A DNA stretch of 64,000 bases from Rhizophagus irregularis (GCF_026210795.1 NC_089435.1:2480001-2544000), one strand, 5' to 3'. Counted from the first letter of the stretch, positions 24,740 through 38,239 are shown. The notes: generated by a model from the letters alone, not told the origin. Program-made: numbers and translations.

Positions 24740-26179
24740 AATATCATTATACGTACTCTTAGTAATAGATGTATCACGTTTAATGAAGTCATTAAATTAT
24801 GATCTACATAGTGCCGCTTCATGTAATCACATGATGATCACTATATCCCGAGATTTTCATCTTTTTTGCTTTACATGACGGTAAATAATGGTAAAAAAAT
24901 CAAGATTAATTATTATTTTTAGGAAAAAATATTATGTATTATTTTCAAAATAATTGATTTAACTCAGATGACTTTTTTAAAAGAAAAAGAAAACAATATC
25001 CTATAGTAAAAAAGAAAACAATATTCAATTGATCATCAATTATTATGTTTATCATTTTTACCATTTTATTACGTACCCAGTCGTACCATGTCCATCATTT
25101 TCACGTCCATGGGAAAAACTGAATGCATAAAGCTTGAAGCTTGAAACTTGAAGCTTGAAACATATTAAACATATTCTAAACTTAAAAAATAAACGTAAGC
25201 TTAGGTTTGAGCATAAGCTTAAGCATATATAATGTTATAAAAATGCAAGAAAATAACTGTGAAATTCAAATGATTTGCTGTTAATTTGACTTCATAGTCA
25301 AATCCTTCGTAATACTGTCAAACAGTTTAACTTTACAGTCAAACTCTTTACAAACAGTTTGACGAAATTAAAGTAATTCTAATAAAAGAAATTCTGTTTT
25401 TTTGGAATTCCCAAAAAGGAGGTATATTCCTTTTTAGGAAAATTATTTTTAAAATTCAAGATTTGCATTTAGATAAACACTTTGCTTTTACTGCCAAATT
25501 CTTTGCAATTTATACAAAATAGTTTATATTTAACGCCAAATACTTTTGTACTTCAAATTCAAATCAGCCCCAATAAGAAAAGTCTAAACCATATATAGGC
25601 ATCACAATAACCATATGTTTGAATTTCATGATCGTCAAATTAAGGTTATTGCACAAACTTTTCGCCATTCTTTTTTTTCTTCAAGCTAAATAGATCAAAA
25701 ATGACATTCAAAACCGTCTTTATTACTTTAAGTAAACTTGTAGAGCAGCCAAAATTACGTCTACTACACAATTTTTGAAATCCATATGTTAAGAATGTTA
25801 ATGAAAAAAATTATTTTTTTTTTGATACATTTGTTGCGCTATACAACATATAACCTGTCACAGATTCCAGAGAGGGTTTGCCATACACTACATACTTTGT
25901 TTCCAAAAAAAACATGAGTACATGTTATTATCAGATAATCAGATTCCCGAAAAGGTTTACTATACACTTGATTCATCGTTCCCATATACTACATGTTAAT
26001 GTATCACCTTTCTGAGTAGAAAAGACTGTTTTGTCATAAGATTCGAACACTCCACTTTTTGGGGGAAGTGAAAAGTTCACAATCTTATCTTTTTTAAGAT
26101 TTCATTCGCACTTATTCATATAACCATTTATGATAAAAATAATTATGTGATGTGGAAGTGGCGATGAAACTCTGAAATT
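24740..26179. other. Intergenic with short HindIII-core and GTCAAAC repeats
   Basis: At 25129-25160, AAGCTTGAA/AAACTTGAA recurs four times, followed by further AAGCTTA phrases to ~25232. At 25285-25365, GTCAAA(C) and GTTTGAC recur six times in both orientations. The end of the region is the promoter of the next gene. Confidence 0.5.
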
Positions 26180-26186
26180 CTATAAA
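26180..26186 (+). promoter_or_regulatory. TATA box of the 26.2 kb gene
   Basis: TATAAAA lies ~55 bp before the ATG at 26240, with a CT-rich stretch between them, a typical arrangement for a short 5' leader. Confidence 0.5.
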
Positions 26187-26239
26187 ATGTCGACCTTTTC
26201 TTTCTGTCAAAGTCTTCATCGAAAATCAATTAATTCATT

Positions 26240-27412
26240 ATGGGAAAAATCTTTGGTCAATTCATCGGCGGGGTCATTATTGCCTTGCAATTATTAATGA
26301 TAGTTTACTTGGTCATCATTATAGATAAATCTTCATTGCCAGAGCGCGGGCAAGAAATTTCAAATCTTACTAACTTACCAATATGGATTAATGTTCCCTG
26401 TCCAAGCCTGCAACCTGAGGTCAAAAGGACTTGGTTGGAATATGTCTCAGCTTTTTTCACCGGCGTGGCAAGCTTGGCATGTATACAACGTATAAGAAAA
26501 GTAAATAAAAAGAATAGAACAAATATACCCACATGGGACACTGTCGTCGACGCCGTCAATAGATCTATCACCTCTAGCAAACCTATCGACCGGTCTATGT
26601 TCGACATTATTATTACCGTTTACGTCACCATCACATTTTTTGCTCTGGCTGTAGGATTGGTCTTTAGTGTAGGAAAATTGTGGGCAATTTTCGGAATATT
26701 TCATAATGTTATGGAAGTTTTCATCGTATCCGCGTTATTGCGTATGACAAGAGTCAATTACGTTATCTTGATCACATTGATTTATTCAGTGGTTTCCACA
26801 GGGGCCTTTAGTCAGTTGCCCTGGTATTGGGATGCGATGTTTTTCAAATTTCAAGGCAAGTTCTTTTTTTTATACCTTTCAACCACTCATATCTCTAACA
26901 ATCAATCTTATTTCTTGTAACAGGTTTGATTCTGGATTTTATGATACCAGTCCTCTTCTCCATTGTGGCATATCAAAATCATGTTCAATCAGACGAAGAG
27001 AGCCAGCCACTTATTGATACGAACTCGACTAACTCCCGTCTAAAGGGCCTAGGATACTTGGTCTTTGCCGCTTTTGTTCATCTCATTGGAAATATATCTG
27101 ATGTAGTTGGCAATGATTCCAGTATATCGTATGTATTTTTTGCGAGAGTGATTTATTTTATTTCTTGCCTAAAATTTTTTAAATTTTTCTTTTATAACAT
27201 CCTTTAGGATTACTGTTTTTAATTTGTCATATTTTGTCGCCTTTCCGATATACGCCTATTACGTGTATAAAGATAAAACAGATAAAGATAATTCTGTGAA
27301 ACCCATTCAAGCTAATATAACTGTTTTTGACTTTGTCCTGTTATTCTTGTGGGGTACTACTGCTAGTGGCATTAGCACTTTGATTGGAATAAAAGAGCTT
27401 AGGTGTACATAA
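26240..27412 (+). CDS. Polytopic membrane protein, 3 exons, 341 aa
   Basis: Exons 26240-26855, 26924-27128 and 27208-27412, totalling 1026 nt. The first intron uses a GC donor (CAAG|GCAAGT, ending CAG at 26923); only this joins the two open frames (phase 1). The second intron is GT-AG (27129-27207). The protein starts with a membrane helix (residues ~7-29). It then has about eight more hydrophobic segments: near 68-85, 122-147, 150-170, 173-193, 207-222, 242-260, 277-296 and 315-335. A hydrophilic loop at ~87-118 carries RIRKVNKKNR, and another near 225-240 carries QSDEESQPL. This is receptor- or transporter-like topology, but I recognise no signature. Codon use is richer in G/C than the surroundings, which supports a conserved host gene. 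Confidence 0.8.
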
Positions 27413-28699
27413 ATTGTAATACTCGAATCTTATAACGAAATTTATCCCAGTTGATCGCGTGATTACCATTAATGTAAAGTAAATATCTGCATATTGCGTA
27501 TGAAGCATATGTATTAAAGTATATAGTGTCCATGTAATTTGTACAGTGGCTTAGTTCACGTTGAATATAAAAATAAAAATAAAAATAAAATCATATAACG
27601 ATTATATAAATTATTTATATAAATAAAGAACACAAGAAACCAAGTGAAAGTTTAAAAAGTAAAAATACAGTTTTCAAGTGTCATTTTTTTTAAAAATTTC
27701 ATCTGATTCAGATGTATAGAGCGGTGACGTTAAGAGGCAGTACGCTATTTGAATTTAGATAGTTTTACATTGTTTCTTTATTTTTATTCTTAATCTAAAC
27801 CTTCTGCTCACCGACCCATAAATACATTTAATTTAAAAATTAAACTAGTAACCAAAGAACTGTTACTAAAAAAGATCACTTTTTCATGCGGGTGGAGGTG
27901 CATCGGATGATAAAAGTTTTTCCTGGAATCATTAGTGTTTTCTCTAAGCGTTGAAGGAAGGTGTGACTGACTGCTCATCGAATCATATTGTTGCACAATC
28001 CCCGACACATCACCCGGCACATTCTAATCACGAGGTGATCCGCAAATTTTGCTGATATCTTCGAATATTTGAATACGTATTCCACACATCATTATAAAAT
28101 TATAAAAAAACACTTAATGTGTATGTTGCTAAATTAGTATTCACAGCTCATTTAATCATTTTCCATATAAGCGAATATTTCACTCGGTACGCAATTTTAT
28201 AAAAAATAATCTAATGATTAGAGTGATCAGAAAGTTCGAACGCTTATAAATGAACGAAAAATTCGGCCTAAGGGTGGATAGCATCTTCTGGTAAGAAGTT
28301 GCGGATACGATTAACCAACAATTTTTATCGCTTTTTAGTGGGAATAGTGAGGATTTACTATGTAAGTATAGGGATGGCGTAATCAAAATATATTTTGTTT
28401 TATTTACAGACAACCTATGCTTATCTTAATGGAACCGGACGAAAAAAAGTTTTAGTAGGGAAGATATACTGTATTATGAAGAATTCTCCGAATTTTGTAA
28501 AAGGCCAGGTAATATGCTACAAACTGCCAGTACCATTAAAATTTTTCAAAAGAATATGATGGTATGGCAGAAAAAAAGCAACCCACTTTCTCGTATATGG
28601 TGCTTTTTGTATGATCAAAAAAGAGGAATACGGTGGGATTTTTTTTATTGCTACTAATCCCTATGAAAAAAAATCATCCAATTTTTGTACAATATTTGT
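27413..28699. other. Intergenic; one doubtful minus-strand exon
   Basis: At 27880-28021 (minus), a frame reads as a plausible hydrophilic peptide rich in Ser/Asn/His (HPMHLHPHEK), but it begins after TAG without an ATG and runs into low-complexity DNA. CTAATCACGAGGTGA at about 28023-28037 recurs at about 63113-63127, and AATTCGGCCTAA near 28259 recurs near 63105, suggesting ends of a shared degraded repeat. Confidence 0.4.
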
Positions 28700-28779
28700 T
28701 CAAGTCCGTGTGGAAATTGTACAATTATTGCAGATTTTTGGATAAAAATAGTTATGAAGTTTTTCAAAGCATATTAAAA

Positions 28780-28960
28780 GTATGCAATTTTTGTACAACT
28801 TAAATTTAGGATATAGAAAATGTTCAATTTTTGTGTGATTTTTATACAACTTAAATTTAGGATACAGAAAACATTCAATTTTTGTACAATAAAAATTGTG
28901 ATTATTGTACAACTTGAAAATAGACTTAAATTTAGGATACAGAAAGCAATTTTTGGGTAA
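28780..28960. repeat. Imperfect ~60 bp tandem repeat
   Basis: About three copies of a unit combining CAATTTTTGTACAA with ACTTAAATTTAGGATA. No coding meaning. Confidence 0.75.
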
Positions 28961-29414
28961 TCCTATTATACTACTTTCCATCTTACCTGTATGGTTACAT
29001 TTGACCACTTTTAGGGTCGAATAGACCACTTTTAACCATTACAAATAGATTTTCCTAAGTAAAGTGATTTATGCAGTAAGGTTACACAAAATTCAACCGC
29101 ATATTTGCTTATAAACGGGCATCTTCTGAAATTTTTGTATCATCTTGTAACTAAAAAAAAGTCAAAAACTTTTTATTAGGTTACACAATTAGTTCTGACC
29201 GGAATTATAATTTGGCCAGAATTATGCGGTAAAAATCAACTCTTAAAATTATATATGTTAGTCACGTGATCTGATCGTCAAAATAAATATGATGACGCGT
29301 AATGTTTTTGTTTGTTTTTTTAACCTTTTAACTTTTCTTCAACTTTCTTTTAAAATATCAGGTAAAAAAAACTTGTGTTCTTTATCTTTTTATTTTCCTA
29401 ACTTTTTACATTTT

Positions 29415-29660
29415 AATGTTACTAACTTGCTTTCTTCACTAACTTCATACTTTTTTTTATTACTAATACTAATAATTTACTTTTTAACACTACTAATTTG
29501 CTTTCTTCACTAACTTCATACTTTTTTATTACTAACACTAATAATTTACTTTTTAACACTACTAATTTGCTTTCTTCACTAACTTCATACTTTTTTATTT
29601 AATACTAATAATTTACTTACACTAATAATTTACTTTCTTCTTTGATACTACTAATTTACT
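29415..29660. repeat. ~66 bp tandem repeat, about 3.5 copies
   Basis: Unit contains TTGCTTTCTTCACTAACTTC followed by a T-run and ACTAATAATTTAC. Copies are nearly identical in the middle and decay at the right. Confidence 0.85.
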
Positions 29661-30855
29661 TTCATGTTATTAACATACTTTATTTTATTTTATTTTCTTA
29701 CAAATTTTTATATTTATGATTATATCAAATTTAGTATTTTATTTATGAAATATTGTGTATATTTTTTATATTTTACGTCAATAAAAAAAATTCATAATTT
29801 CACTTTATAAATTGCCTGTTATTACTGTAAAATTTAACCTATAATTCCTAAAATATGGCCTAAAATTTGGCTCAAAAATCACACAATAATTGTATAAATT
29901 CAGGTCAAAAATAGGATAATTATTGAATAAATTACCATGCAATAATTGTGTGATTTATTGCAATTTTTAGCACAATTATTGTATGGTCAAATATACAGAA
30001 ATCGTAGTGAATTTAATTGAATGATTTTTCAACAAAAATCACACAGACTTTTTTCATAGGGTAAGAGAAAATCTGTATTCTAGTTTTTTTACATGTATTG
30101 AAAAATATCCACTAGATAGACCAAAGGAAGAAACATTGCTGTATATCAATAATAATAGATAAATGCATTTGTATTATAATAAAAAAAAAGCACAAATATA
30201 TTTACAACTGCGCCAGCTAAGTGCTCCCTTAATAAGGCACTGAATTTTTTTACTTTACGTTACTCCCTTATATATGTCTCGTGAGTCGTGATCTGTTTGT
30301 TATCTGTACAACAGAAAATATTGAATAATTACGTAACATTTATTAAAAAAAAAAAATTTCATTTTTTTTTCTTAAGAAATACTTTACAAATCAATTATTT
30401 TATATAAATTATTATTTTATCACATTTAAAAACTAGTGTTTTTACACTTTATTACAATAAAATCAATTTCAATAAGCCTAAAAACAAACATTATTTTTAA
30501 TGAAATGGTTTTAATACGTGTAAAAAAATACTAATTGCTCTAAGGGCTGTAATTTATATATAAAAGTATTAAGATTGTTATGAATATTTAGAGTTGTTTT
30601 AATAAAAATTAATACTTAAGTGGTTCCATACCCATTTCATTCTACAAAAGCACTGAAATCGCGCTGTAAAATTGCATATACCCCATAAACACGTGTGGTA
30701 AAACATGTGATCTTCTTTTGATGCTGCGGTTCAATAAATTTTTATTTAATGAATATATTATTCTTTTCGTAAGTAGATGATTTATTTTCTTTTTTTCCTT
30801 TTAGTATGATCTTAAATTATAATATTTTATTTTTACATTATCTTCAGTAAATCGT
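29661..30855. other. Intergenic; fragment related to the 5.4 kb element
   Basis: CAATAATTGT phrases repeat at 29880-29985 in both orientations. At 30215-30300, the string CTTAATAAGGCAC plus CTTTACGTTACTCCCTTA matches the inverted-repeat ends of the 5404-6346 element, so it is probably a solo or truncated copy. Confidence 0.5.
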
Positions 30856-30863
30856 AGCACAAA

Positions 30864-33619
30864 TAGGGATGCCAACGGTCGGTTCGGTTCGGTTTCAGTT
30901 TTAAAACCGTGGTTTTCAACCAAAACCGAACTGACCGCATAACCGACCGGTAAAACCGAACCGTAAAACCGGTACAAAACCGAATTTTAAATTTTATTGA
31001 TTTATTAATAATTCGTTAATAAACAATATCATTAAACTTATTAAAAGTTTTTTATTAATGATTTTTACAAAAAAAAATAACTAAATAATTGTCAATAAAC
31101 CAATAAAAAAAATACTAATAAATGTTAATAAATGAATAATGCTAATAATGTTTAAATTTAGTAAATTTTTGCTGGAAAATATTGAAACTCCTTATATATA
31201 ATTAATATATTTAAATTCATTATACTAAATTAAAATATTTAAGTTATTCAATTCCTTCAATCATCCAACTTCTTAAACACAAACATGCCCTAGTTGTATC
31301 CTCATCCAACCTATTTCTTTTTTTACTTACCACATTACCAGCCAAAGAAAATAATTGTTCACAGGGTACTGAAGAAGCTTGTACAGATAAATAACTCTGG
31401 GCCATTTTTGATAATATAGGGTATTCTGTTGAATGAGCATGCCACCATGATAATGGTTCTATATCAAAACTTGCATCTGCTGATTCCCAGTATTTTAACA
31501 ATTCATCAGTATTTGAATTTCTTTGTTGACGTACAGATGATAAACGTTGAACAAATATAGATGCATTATTATTAGATGGCAAATTACTTAAAGCTGAATC
31601 TGGAAAATTATTACGAATGGGTTCAAGAATCTCATTGATTTCCAAGTTTTTGTATGCAATTGTTTTGTACCTTGGGTCAAAAAATGCTGGAACATGAGTC
31701 ATTTTATCAATGTGAGCCCAATATTCTTGAATTTTATTACGGATTGCCAAAAGAACTTCACCAAGAGAATAGTTATGACCTCTATTTTCATTAAGATCAA
31801 CAAGTAAACCTAAAAGTACTACTCTTGCATATGCTATTGTTGGATATGTTTGTGTGGAAAGTTCGGCTGTAGCAATATGAAATTGTGATAATAAATTAAC
31901 CAGATGCTAAAATTAAAACTTGTAATTAATAATTAAATATAAAATAATAATTTAATAATTATTATAAAAATTAACACTTACTTCAATTTTTTCCCATTCC
32001 CTTTCATTAAGCCAAATATCCTGAAGTGGTTGATGTCGAGATTTTATTATTAATAAGTCATCCTTAAGAATTAATGCACGTTCAGCCATAAGGAATACAG
32101 AATTCCATCTGGTTTTAACATCCAAAATTGGATGCTTAAATGTATGATTAGCAGCAATTGCTAATCTTTCTAATTCCTCAAGATATAATTGGGTTCTCCT
32201 AACACGTTTTACTATTTTTCTTAACTTCTTAATTAAATTTTCTACATGTTTTAATCCTGCATTTACTGCAAGATTTAATATATGACATATACAATGAGAA
32301 TGAATAAAATCTAATGCAGGTGTTTGAATGTCAAAATCATTTTTTAACAATCTACAAGCCACAACCATATTACTTCCATTATCAGTAGTAATGGATATAA
32401 TTTTTTGTTTGAGATCAAAATCTACTAAAAGTTTATTGAGAATTTCATAAATTGCATTTCCAGTATGAGAACCAGTTATTCGCAAAACTTCAAGTGTAAA
32501 ATGCTTCAACTTCCATTCATTAGTAATAAAATGAATTGTAACTCCAATAAATGCTTCATTTTTAATACTTGACCATATATCAGTTGTAATTGAGCAACGA
32601 CCTGGAATATCTTTAACAAAATCAACAATATGTTCACGCCTAGATTTAAATTCAGACATTATTTCATTTTTTAATGTAGTACGACCTGGACATCTAAATT
32701 TTGGATTTAATTTTTGTATAAATTCATTGAAATAAACACTATCAACAAGAGAAAATGGTAGCATGTCAATTACTATCCATTTAATAAGAAGTTTAACGAA
32801 TTCAGCATTTTTTTCTTTATCATAAAAGGAAGTAATGTTGCCCTTAAATTTAAGAGTTGTTTGGTTGGCTTCTCTATGAATATGTTTGTGATATTTTTTA
32901 ATGTGATTTCGCAATGTTGTTGTAGAACTTTTTGCTGAAAAAAATTTATTACAAATCTTACATTTAGGTTTTTCTGGATCTGTTACTTTATCTATATGCT
33001 CCCATACATCAGATGGCGTTCTATTACTTTGGTTTTCATCATCTTCATTTTCCTCATCATCAAGTTCCTGCTGATTTGTATTATCATCATCTAAAATCAT
33101 ATCATTTCTGTGCATTTCTAAACTATACGCTGAGTGTTGAGAGGAACTCCCAAAAGAATATTCACTCTCATCTTCTGAAGTATAGTTTGAGTCAACATCA
33201 AAATTATCCATTAATTTTAAAATCAATTATTTAGGCAAAAAAAATTAATAAATAGATACTTTGATGATTTGTTAAAAAAAGAATAAAAATATTTTAATAA
33301 ATTTTTTTTTTTTTAAGCGCACTTTACAAAAAAACATTTGCATATGAAAATAAGCCAATAAACTAATTTTAGTAATGGTGCAGTGATTTACAGCTTATAT
33401 AATTTCCGCAGAATAATAAAAACAAGTTATTTAATATCATATGTATCAAATTTGTAATTGATCGTCATTTAATAATCAATTAGCAGTATCGGTTTTTTGA
33501 TCGGTTTTTTTATATATAAAACTGTCGGTTAACCGGTCAGTTTTAGACTGGAACCGAACCATAACCGAACCGGTAAAAACCGGTTATGATCGGTCATAAC
33601 CGAACTTTTGGCATCCCTA
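30864..33619 (-). mobile_element. Intact hAT DNA transposon (2756 bp)
   Basis: Ends TAGGGATGCCAA (30864) and TTGGCATCCCTA (33619) are inverted copies. They are flanked by a perfect 8 bp target duplication AGCACAAA (30856-30863 and 33620-33627), the hAT hallmark. Both sub-terminal regions (30880-30990, 33485-33605) are packed with CCGAAC/AACCGG phrases, the usual transposase-binding repeats of hAT elements. The transposase gene fills the middle on the minus strand and is uninterrupted. Confidence 0.95.
31244..33211 (-). CDS. hAT family transposase, 2 exons, 630 aa
   Basis: Exon 1 is 33211-31982 from ATG (MDNFDVDS); exon 2 is 31906-31244. The 75 nt intron has GTAAGT...TTTTAG and splices in phase 0. 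After an acidic start, a BED zinc finger (about residues 68-115, C-x2-C then H-x4-H) should bind the sub-terminal repeats. The RNase H-like core shows TTDIWSS and ITTDNGSN aspartate motifs. Exon 2 begins with the typical hAT helix (FHIATAELS, YPT), then a PAFFDPRYK block, and ends with the dimerisation region (LSWWHAHSTEYP, SVPCEQLFS). No stops or frameshifts; this copy could be active. Confidence 0.93.
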
Positions 33620-33627
33620 AGCACAAA

Positions 33628-35890
33628 TTAATAATAACTAATTATTTTCAATTTCAAACGTGATCGTAATCTACTTAAATGTTTACCGCGTGATATAAAC
33701 AGTCCAATAGCTAAGTATAAAAACGTTTGACTGCCTAAACGAAGTTCTTTTCCACAATCAATTTGAAAATAGGCTCAAAATAAATACTAAATATCATAAC
33801 AGGCTAAAGATTTCTGAAAATTTTTATATCTAAATATTGGCTAAAAGTAGAAGTTATACTATTAATCATGTCAATGTATGAAATATTACAAAATAAATGT
33901 GACTTACGCACATATGTATTTAATATTGAAATCTATATTACTTTCATACTTGTCGTTAATACATTTAATTTTATTACACTTTACAACAATTTAGATTACT
34001 TAATTATAATAGATAACTAAATTTTAATTGCTTAAATGATCTTACGCCTATACTACAGAAAAAAAAATTGTTTTTGAAATTTGAAACATAACAGTATTTA
34101 AAATTTATTTTGATTGAGTTTGTTTGGATTACAAATATTTTAATAACAAAAAGAAAAAACTTTACTTGATTTGTTTTTCTGATCAATTTAAATTTTTGTA
34201 GCGTCAAGGAAGCCTTTTGTCAATAACATATAATTAAACAAACATAACCTTAACATACATAGTTTAAATCATTTAAAATAGTTTTTGTTTAACATATTGT
34301 ATAAAATATAATATAGTAACAAGTATTTCATCATTAGCACTTTAAATTTCAAATTAAATTATAAATAATTTTAATAATACTTCTTTAATCAGAAACTAGT
34401 CAAAATATAAATAAAATACAATTGGTCGATTTGCATCAGCTGATCGTTGACGTAATGCTAGTAATGCTGGCCGAAACACTTAAGGCATTATAATATTGGA
34501 CAATCAATATCGGGCTGATCGGCGCACAAATTTTGCTAAAGAACCGTTGATTATATTATTTTTCGGGCTCCGATGCATTGATCTGCATTATGATTGTTTA
34601 TGTTCCAAATTGTAATGTTGGACAAGAAATAATAAATCATCCTTTATTTACCAATTATGAATTTTTTGAAACCCTTTTTTCCAAAATTAATTAATTAGAA
34701 TTACGTGGTAGAAAATGAACTGGTATAATTTAGATGAACGATATGAACGATCAAAATTGTTCTGAACTTCAAGTTCTTAATATAAATCTCATATATCTTG
34801 TTTCTTTTCTACAGAAAATCATTAAGAAAACTATTGGAAGTATTTAAAAAATTGGGCGGATTCTATGTACTATAATATATCATTATATAATCCTGGTCAT
34901 TTTATTAAAGTATTTCCTAATCTTACTTAGATATGTTAGAATTATTTTGAAAGATCAATATCTTGACAATCTTGAATTACTTTTAATCAATTGTAAATTA
35001 TTAGAAGGATTGTATATTTATAAAATTCTGCCTTATTTACTGAATACATTAATTAGAGTTGCTCTGATAACTTTATATAATATATTGCAATTTTAAAATA
35101 ACTAAATTGTATTGGTTCTCTAATCATTGGAATTTGGAAGGGTCGAAAACGTTGTATTTGTATTCTAGGATTCTAAATGATATTGTTTATAATTTAAATG
35201 AAATGAAAATTGTGTAAATTAAGGTATAATTAAAAAATTTCAAAATTGTAACTTTAATGAAGGTTTTAAGTGTTAATATTAATTATTTTTGTTAATTTAT
35301 TGCAACTTCTAACGCTTATTTTTTATTTTTTAAAAAATAGATATTAACTCTTCATACATGAATTATTTTTTTTTTAAGTATATAATAGCCATAAAAAGTA
35401 TTTTTTTTTACTATTTATGTATTTTTGATTATAAAGAATTTTATGAATTTACAATAACTTTTACTATTGAACGTAATTATCATATTTTTCAAGGAATAAC
35501 CAGAAATTCCAAAACAAAATATCTAATTACAGTATATCAATTGTACACTTAAATATTCAATTTACACTCATTTGTCAAAATGTTGATAAAAGTGCTATAA
35601 AATGCTTATAATATTAAAACTTTAAATTTGTTTATTTTTGTTTTATATTTATACCTATTTTCTTTTTTATGGAAAAATGATTGACATGGAATTTTTCAAC
35701 GCAGATCAGTGTATCGGAAATAATATGGACCGAAAGAAATTGTGACTTCTACTTTTGGTTAAAATATTCCTTTCTAGTAACTCATTCATTTCATATTGAA
35801 TAATAAAAAAAGCTTTTGTCTAAAAAAAAAAATTGTTTAAAAGAAAATAAAAAATTAATAAAATTTATTTCTAGTAAAATAAATTCTTAA
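33628..35890. other. Intergenic; degenerate leucine-rich coding remnant
   Basis: At about 34810-35180 (plus), short open pieces in shifting frames read as leucine-rich protein (LDNLELLLINCKLLEGL). They could be the wreck of an F-box/LRR gene, a family very abundant in this kind of genome. Stops are too frequent to draw a gene. The rest shows nothing. Confidence 0.35.
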
Positions 35891-37290
35891 ATGGAAACTA
35901 AATTTGAATAATTTAAATACCTCAGACAAAGATACAAATACATTAATCAACAAAAATTGTTTATACTGTAATAAGCCTTCTACTGAAGAATTATTGTGTA
36001 AAGAATGTATTATTTCTCTGGATAAATTAGCAGATAATGGTAATAAAGAAGCAATGTTTGATTTAGCTGATTTCTATTATATTGGAAAAGGAACAGAAAA
36101 GAATTTAGAAAAATCCTTTCATTGGTATCAAAAAGCAGCAGAAAATGATCATGAAGAAGCAATGCTTAATTTATTCATATGTTATGAAAATGGAGAAGGA
36201 ACAGAAAAGGATTCAGAAAAAGCCTTTTATTGGTATAAAAAAGCAGCAGAAAATGGTGATGAAATAGCAATGCTTAATTTATTCATATTTTATAAAAATG
36301 GAGAAGGAACAGAAAAGAATTTAGAAAATCCTTTCATTGGTGTCAAAAAGCAGCAGAAAATGGTGTTAAATATGCAATGCTTAATTTATCCAGTAACTAT
36401 GATAATGGAGAAGGAACAAAAAAGAATTTAGAAAAAGCATTTTATTGGTATCAAAAAGTGGCAGAAAATGGTGAAGAAAAGCAATGAATAATTTAGCCAT
36501 ATGTTATGAAAATGGAGAAGGAACAGAAAAGAATTTAGAAATTATTGGTAGCGGAAAATGGTGATAAAGAGGCAATTAATAATTTAGTAGCCATCTGTTA
36601 TGAAAATGGAGAAGGAACAGAAAAAGATTTAGAAAAAGCCTTCTATTTGTATCAAAAAGCAGCAGAAGATGATCATATTGAAGCAATGATTAATTTAGCC
36701 AATATTTATGAAAATGGAAAAGGAATGGAAAAGGATTTTGAAAAGGCTTTTTATTGGTATCAAAAGGCAGTAGAAAGTAATAAAGTGAATCCTAAAAATG
36801 AAGTCAAATTCTGTAACGAATACAAGAATTTATTGATAAATTTATTCAAAAAGCACAATTAAATGCTAAAAATAGTCATGAAATTTTAGAGTGGATACCT
36901 TATAATAAATCGTCAAATATTAATTATTATGATAAAGGAGGATTTAGTGAAATTTATAAAGCTTTCTGGTCAGATGGGCCTATTTATAGTTGGAATATTG
37001 ACAAAAAACAATGGATAGACAAACATACTATGAGGTTATTCTTAAAAAACTTAATAATTCATCAAACTTAAATAGCAAATTTTTGGATAAGGTATGGTAT
37101 TTATATTTAGTTGTATATTTTATTTCTTTTTCAAAAATTTAATATTTTTTTATTATTTATATAGTGGAAATATCATTATAATTGTCAGAAAAAGTCATTT
37201 TCAAAATTTATTCAATTCTTTGGAATTACCCATGAACTCCCATACAATGATATTTTAATAAGTTCTAACGGAAAGAGTCATATATTACAG
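35891..37290 (+). pseudogene. Sel1-repeat / protein-kinase-like gene, broken
   Basis: A cysteine pair motif (C-x2-C-x9-C-x2-C, CLYCNKP...LLCKEC) precedes six or seven Sel1 units, each with the YENGEGTEK-(D/N)-(L/S)EKAF(Y)WYQKAAENG pattern of about 36 residues. After the repeats, from ~36860, the text turns into the start of a kinase-like domain (EWIPYNK, then a glycine loop YDKGGFSEIYKA). It continues across an intron at 37092-37164 and stops early. The frame is broken near the start (ATG at 35891 is off by one base) and near 36327, 36478, 36540 and 36858. Intact Rhizophagus relatives combine Sel1 repeats and tyrosine-kinase-like domains. This copy is dead and truncated before the kinase active site. 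Confidence 0.85.
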
Positions 37291-38239
37291 TATTATTAAA
37301 AATAATATATTACTGAAATCTGTAAAAGATAGATTAGAACTCTAATCTAAATTATTTATAAGTGTAAATAATTGTATACTTGCAATTCTTCAGTAAATTC
37401 TCTAAGATTACTTCGCTGATTGTTTTGTATAATCACTAATAAAAAAATCCTTTGCCTTCAAACGATGTATTTTTATGTAATAAAAATTCTTACTAAGTAC
37501 ATCAAATAATCCACCACTGGCGTTTACTGGTCGGCTTGCTAGTCGACTTTATTGGTGGTATATAAGAATGCATTTCATATTCAATAGAAGAAAAACTATC
37601 AATTGCTTCCTTATTAATTTAAAAAATTTAAATAAATAAAAAATCAATAAATAAAAACAAATATAATATAATTAATTAATAATTTACCGTTGTTGAATGT
37701 CGAATGTCGATGAATAAGTTTCTTTAAATAATGCTTTGCAATATACAGTATCTTACCACTAAATTTTATTTGTAAATTTCTAAAAATCCAATAGGTAAAT
37801 TCAAAACAATTAATATATTTGATAAAACCCTATTTTTCACATGTTTGCAAATGAATTAGAATTATCTGATAAGTAATCAAAGAGAATTTAATGAAATAAT
37901 GGATAATCTCTTTATAGCAGATATGCATGGCTTTACCATTGTATAATCTAATTAGAATTTTATACTCTTTCTAGAAATAGCATTATATTTTATAAAATTT
38001 ATACTTTTCTAAAATTTAAATAAAATAATAAAGTCTTAATTTGATAAAAATTTGAATTTATTTATAATTCAGGATTGCGGCATCCATGCTGAATCTGAAT
38101 TGACGTAACCGTAATTATTTTTACGGAAACAATGTAATTTGGTGTAATGTATTTTGACAGACATATTCATTACAATAAATGGGATTCAACTGACAGTCCA
38201 TTCCCTTATCCTTATAGTAGCAAAGAAAAATAAACATTA
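37291..38239. other. Intergenic, no gene seen
   Basis: AT-rich; CCACCA at ~37511 and TGGTGG at ~37553 form a weak inverted pair. Nothing else stands out. Confidence 0.45.

Noticed and set aside
29289-29513. Hydrophobic 74-codon frame
   Set aside because: It runs through the 66 bp CTTTCTTCACTAACTTC repeat; its TM-like look is due to T-rich DNA.
37500-37560. Possible small inverted-repeat element (CCACCA...TGGTGG)
   Set aside because: Only six pairs and no target duplication; too weak.
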